DNA of 5,584 nucleotides, taken from positions 1-5,584 of the forward strand of contig CAKOKV010000069.1 in NCBI GenBank assembly GCA_934095805.1, written 5' to 3'. The stretch's first letter is position 1; each line of letters begins with the position of its first letter. Source of the stretch: an uncultured Bacilli bacterium. Its GTDB lineage: Bacteria > Bacillota_I > Bacilli_A > RF39 > UBA660. This document shows positions 5,329 to 5,584 of the stretch, in pieces. Under the pieces are notes generated by a model. It saw only the letters and a list, made by a program, of their open reading frames with translations, was not told the origin of the DNA and did not search any database. The translations under genes were made by a program, and so were the position numbers.

Positions 5329-5584
5329 TACTCTTCATTTCCTCCCTGTGATTCTAATTTTACTAGTACATCTCTTGGCTTAGAGCCTTTTGCTGGACCA
5401 ACTAATCCTTGTTCTTCAAATTGATCCATTATTCTTGCTGCTCTATTATAACCAATAGAATATTTTCTTTGAATTAATGATGCACTTATTTGGCCCATTC
5501 TAATTGCATAATTTAATATTTCATCATAAAGTACATCTTTTGCTCCGCCTCCACCTGATTCACCAGAATGAGAGCTTTCACTTC
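5328..5584 (-). CDS. ftsK: FtsK/SpoIIIE DNA translocase, C-terminal gamma domain (partial)
   Basis: The last 84 codons of a gene that enters from beyond the right edge (5' end missing; first full codon at 5582-5580). The segment starts with a Ser/Gly-rich linker (SHSGESGGGG) and continues into the winged-helix gamma domain of FtsK/SpoIIIE. It has the LYDEILNYAI helix (residues 18-27 of the visible part), SASLIQRKYSIGYNRAARIM (33-52) and GLVGPAKGSKPRDVL (59-73), which are hallmark sequences of this domain. In the family, the gamma domain reads short polarity sequences (KOPS/SRS) and directs the hexameric motor in chromosome segregation at the division septum. The motor and membrane domains are outside the window, so FtsK cannot be told from SpoIIIE. 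It ends in TAA overlapping the deoD ATG. Identification is secure despite the truncation. Confidence 0.92.
   Translation of the reverse strand, partial: SESSHSGESGGGGAKDVLYDEILNYAIRMGQISASLIQRKYSIGYNRAARIMDQFEEQGLVGPAKGSKPRDVLVKLESQGGNEE

Noticed and set aside
5285..5338. Short frame on the minus strand from ATG 5336-5338 next to GGGAGG
   Set aside because: It reads only 17 codons, out of frame with deoD, with just 2 nt between the ribosome site and the ATG; no sign of a real product.
1..5584. Alternative genetic code (TGA as tryptophan), suggested by the AT-rich, Mollicutes-like composition
   Set aside because: Tryptophans in the recognisable proteins are TGG, and TGA ends the DUF1292 and ymfF genes at sensible positions.
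1..5584. CRISPR array, insertion sequence, tRNA or phage signature
   Set aside because: No regularly spaced direct repeats, transposase or integrase motifs, terminal inverted repeats or tRNA-like cloverleaf were seen; genes account for nearly all of the sequence.

Overview
The window is very AT-rich and densely coded. It reads with the standard code (Trp is TGG, and TGA is used as a stop), favours AGA for arginine, and shows Shine-Dalgarno sites before most genes. A ComN-type protein, a DUF1292 protein, a YmfF/YmfH pair and an FtsK/SpoIIIE C-terminus point to a low-GC Firmicute (Bacilli). An uncultured gut or host-associated, Mollicutes-like lineage would fit, but that placement is inference from gene content and composition only.

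Layout. (1) 1-600, minus strand: a ComN-like post-transcriptional regulator (3-293), preceded by a 76-residue gene (364-594) that joins the N-terminal tip of a NifS/IscS cysteine desulfurase to the C-terminal end of an IscU/NifU scaffold. This small gene has its own RBS, a candidate promoter and a terminator hairpin. (2) 595-703: a compact divergent promoter region whose two -35 boxes are 6 bp apart. It contains several copies of TACTA/TAGTA and a CCTA-N9-TAGG dyad over one -35 box. (3) 704-2012, plus strand: a two-gene operon of a DUF1292 protein and an overlapping putative HExxH zinc metalloprotease. It ends in a strong hairpin shared with the convergent operon. (4) 2040-5584, minus strand: in transcription order, the 3' end of ftsK/spoIIIE, deoD (purine nucleoside phosphorylase), a hairpin, then ymfF and ymfH. 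YmfF is an M16-fold protein lacking the zinc site and YmfH is an M16 protein with an intact one. The ftsK/deoD and ymfF/ymfH boundaries both overlap (TAATG and ATGA), which suggests translational coupling.

The most unusual object is the 364-594 chimera. It looks like the product of an in-frame deletion running from the start of a desulfurase gene to the end of the adjacent scaffold gene, with the join lying where the two families have a similar short motif. It has lost the PLP-binding lysine and catalytic cysteine of the desulfurase and two of the three scaffold cysteines, so it cannot do either parental job alone. Whether it is a real deletion product, a maintained small protein, or an assembly collapse cannot be decided from this sequence. 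The second notable item is the uncharacterised HExxH/NEGYTE protein translationally linked to a DUF1292 gene. The rest is ordinary housekeeping content, and I see no CRISPR array, mobile element, tRNA or rRNA.
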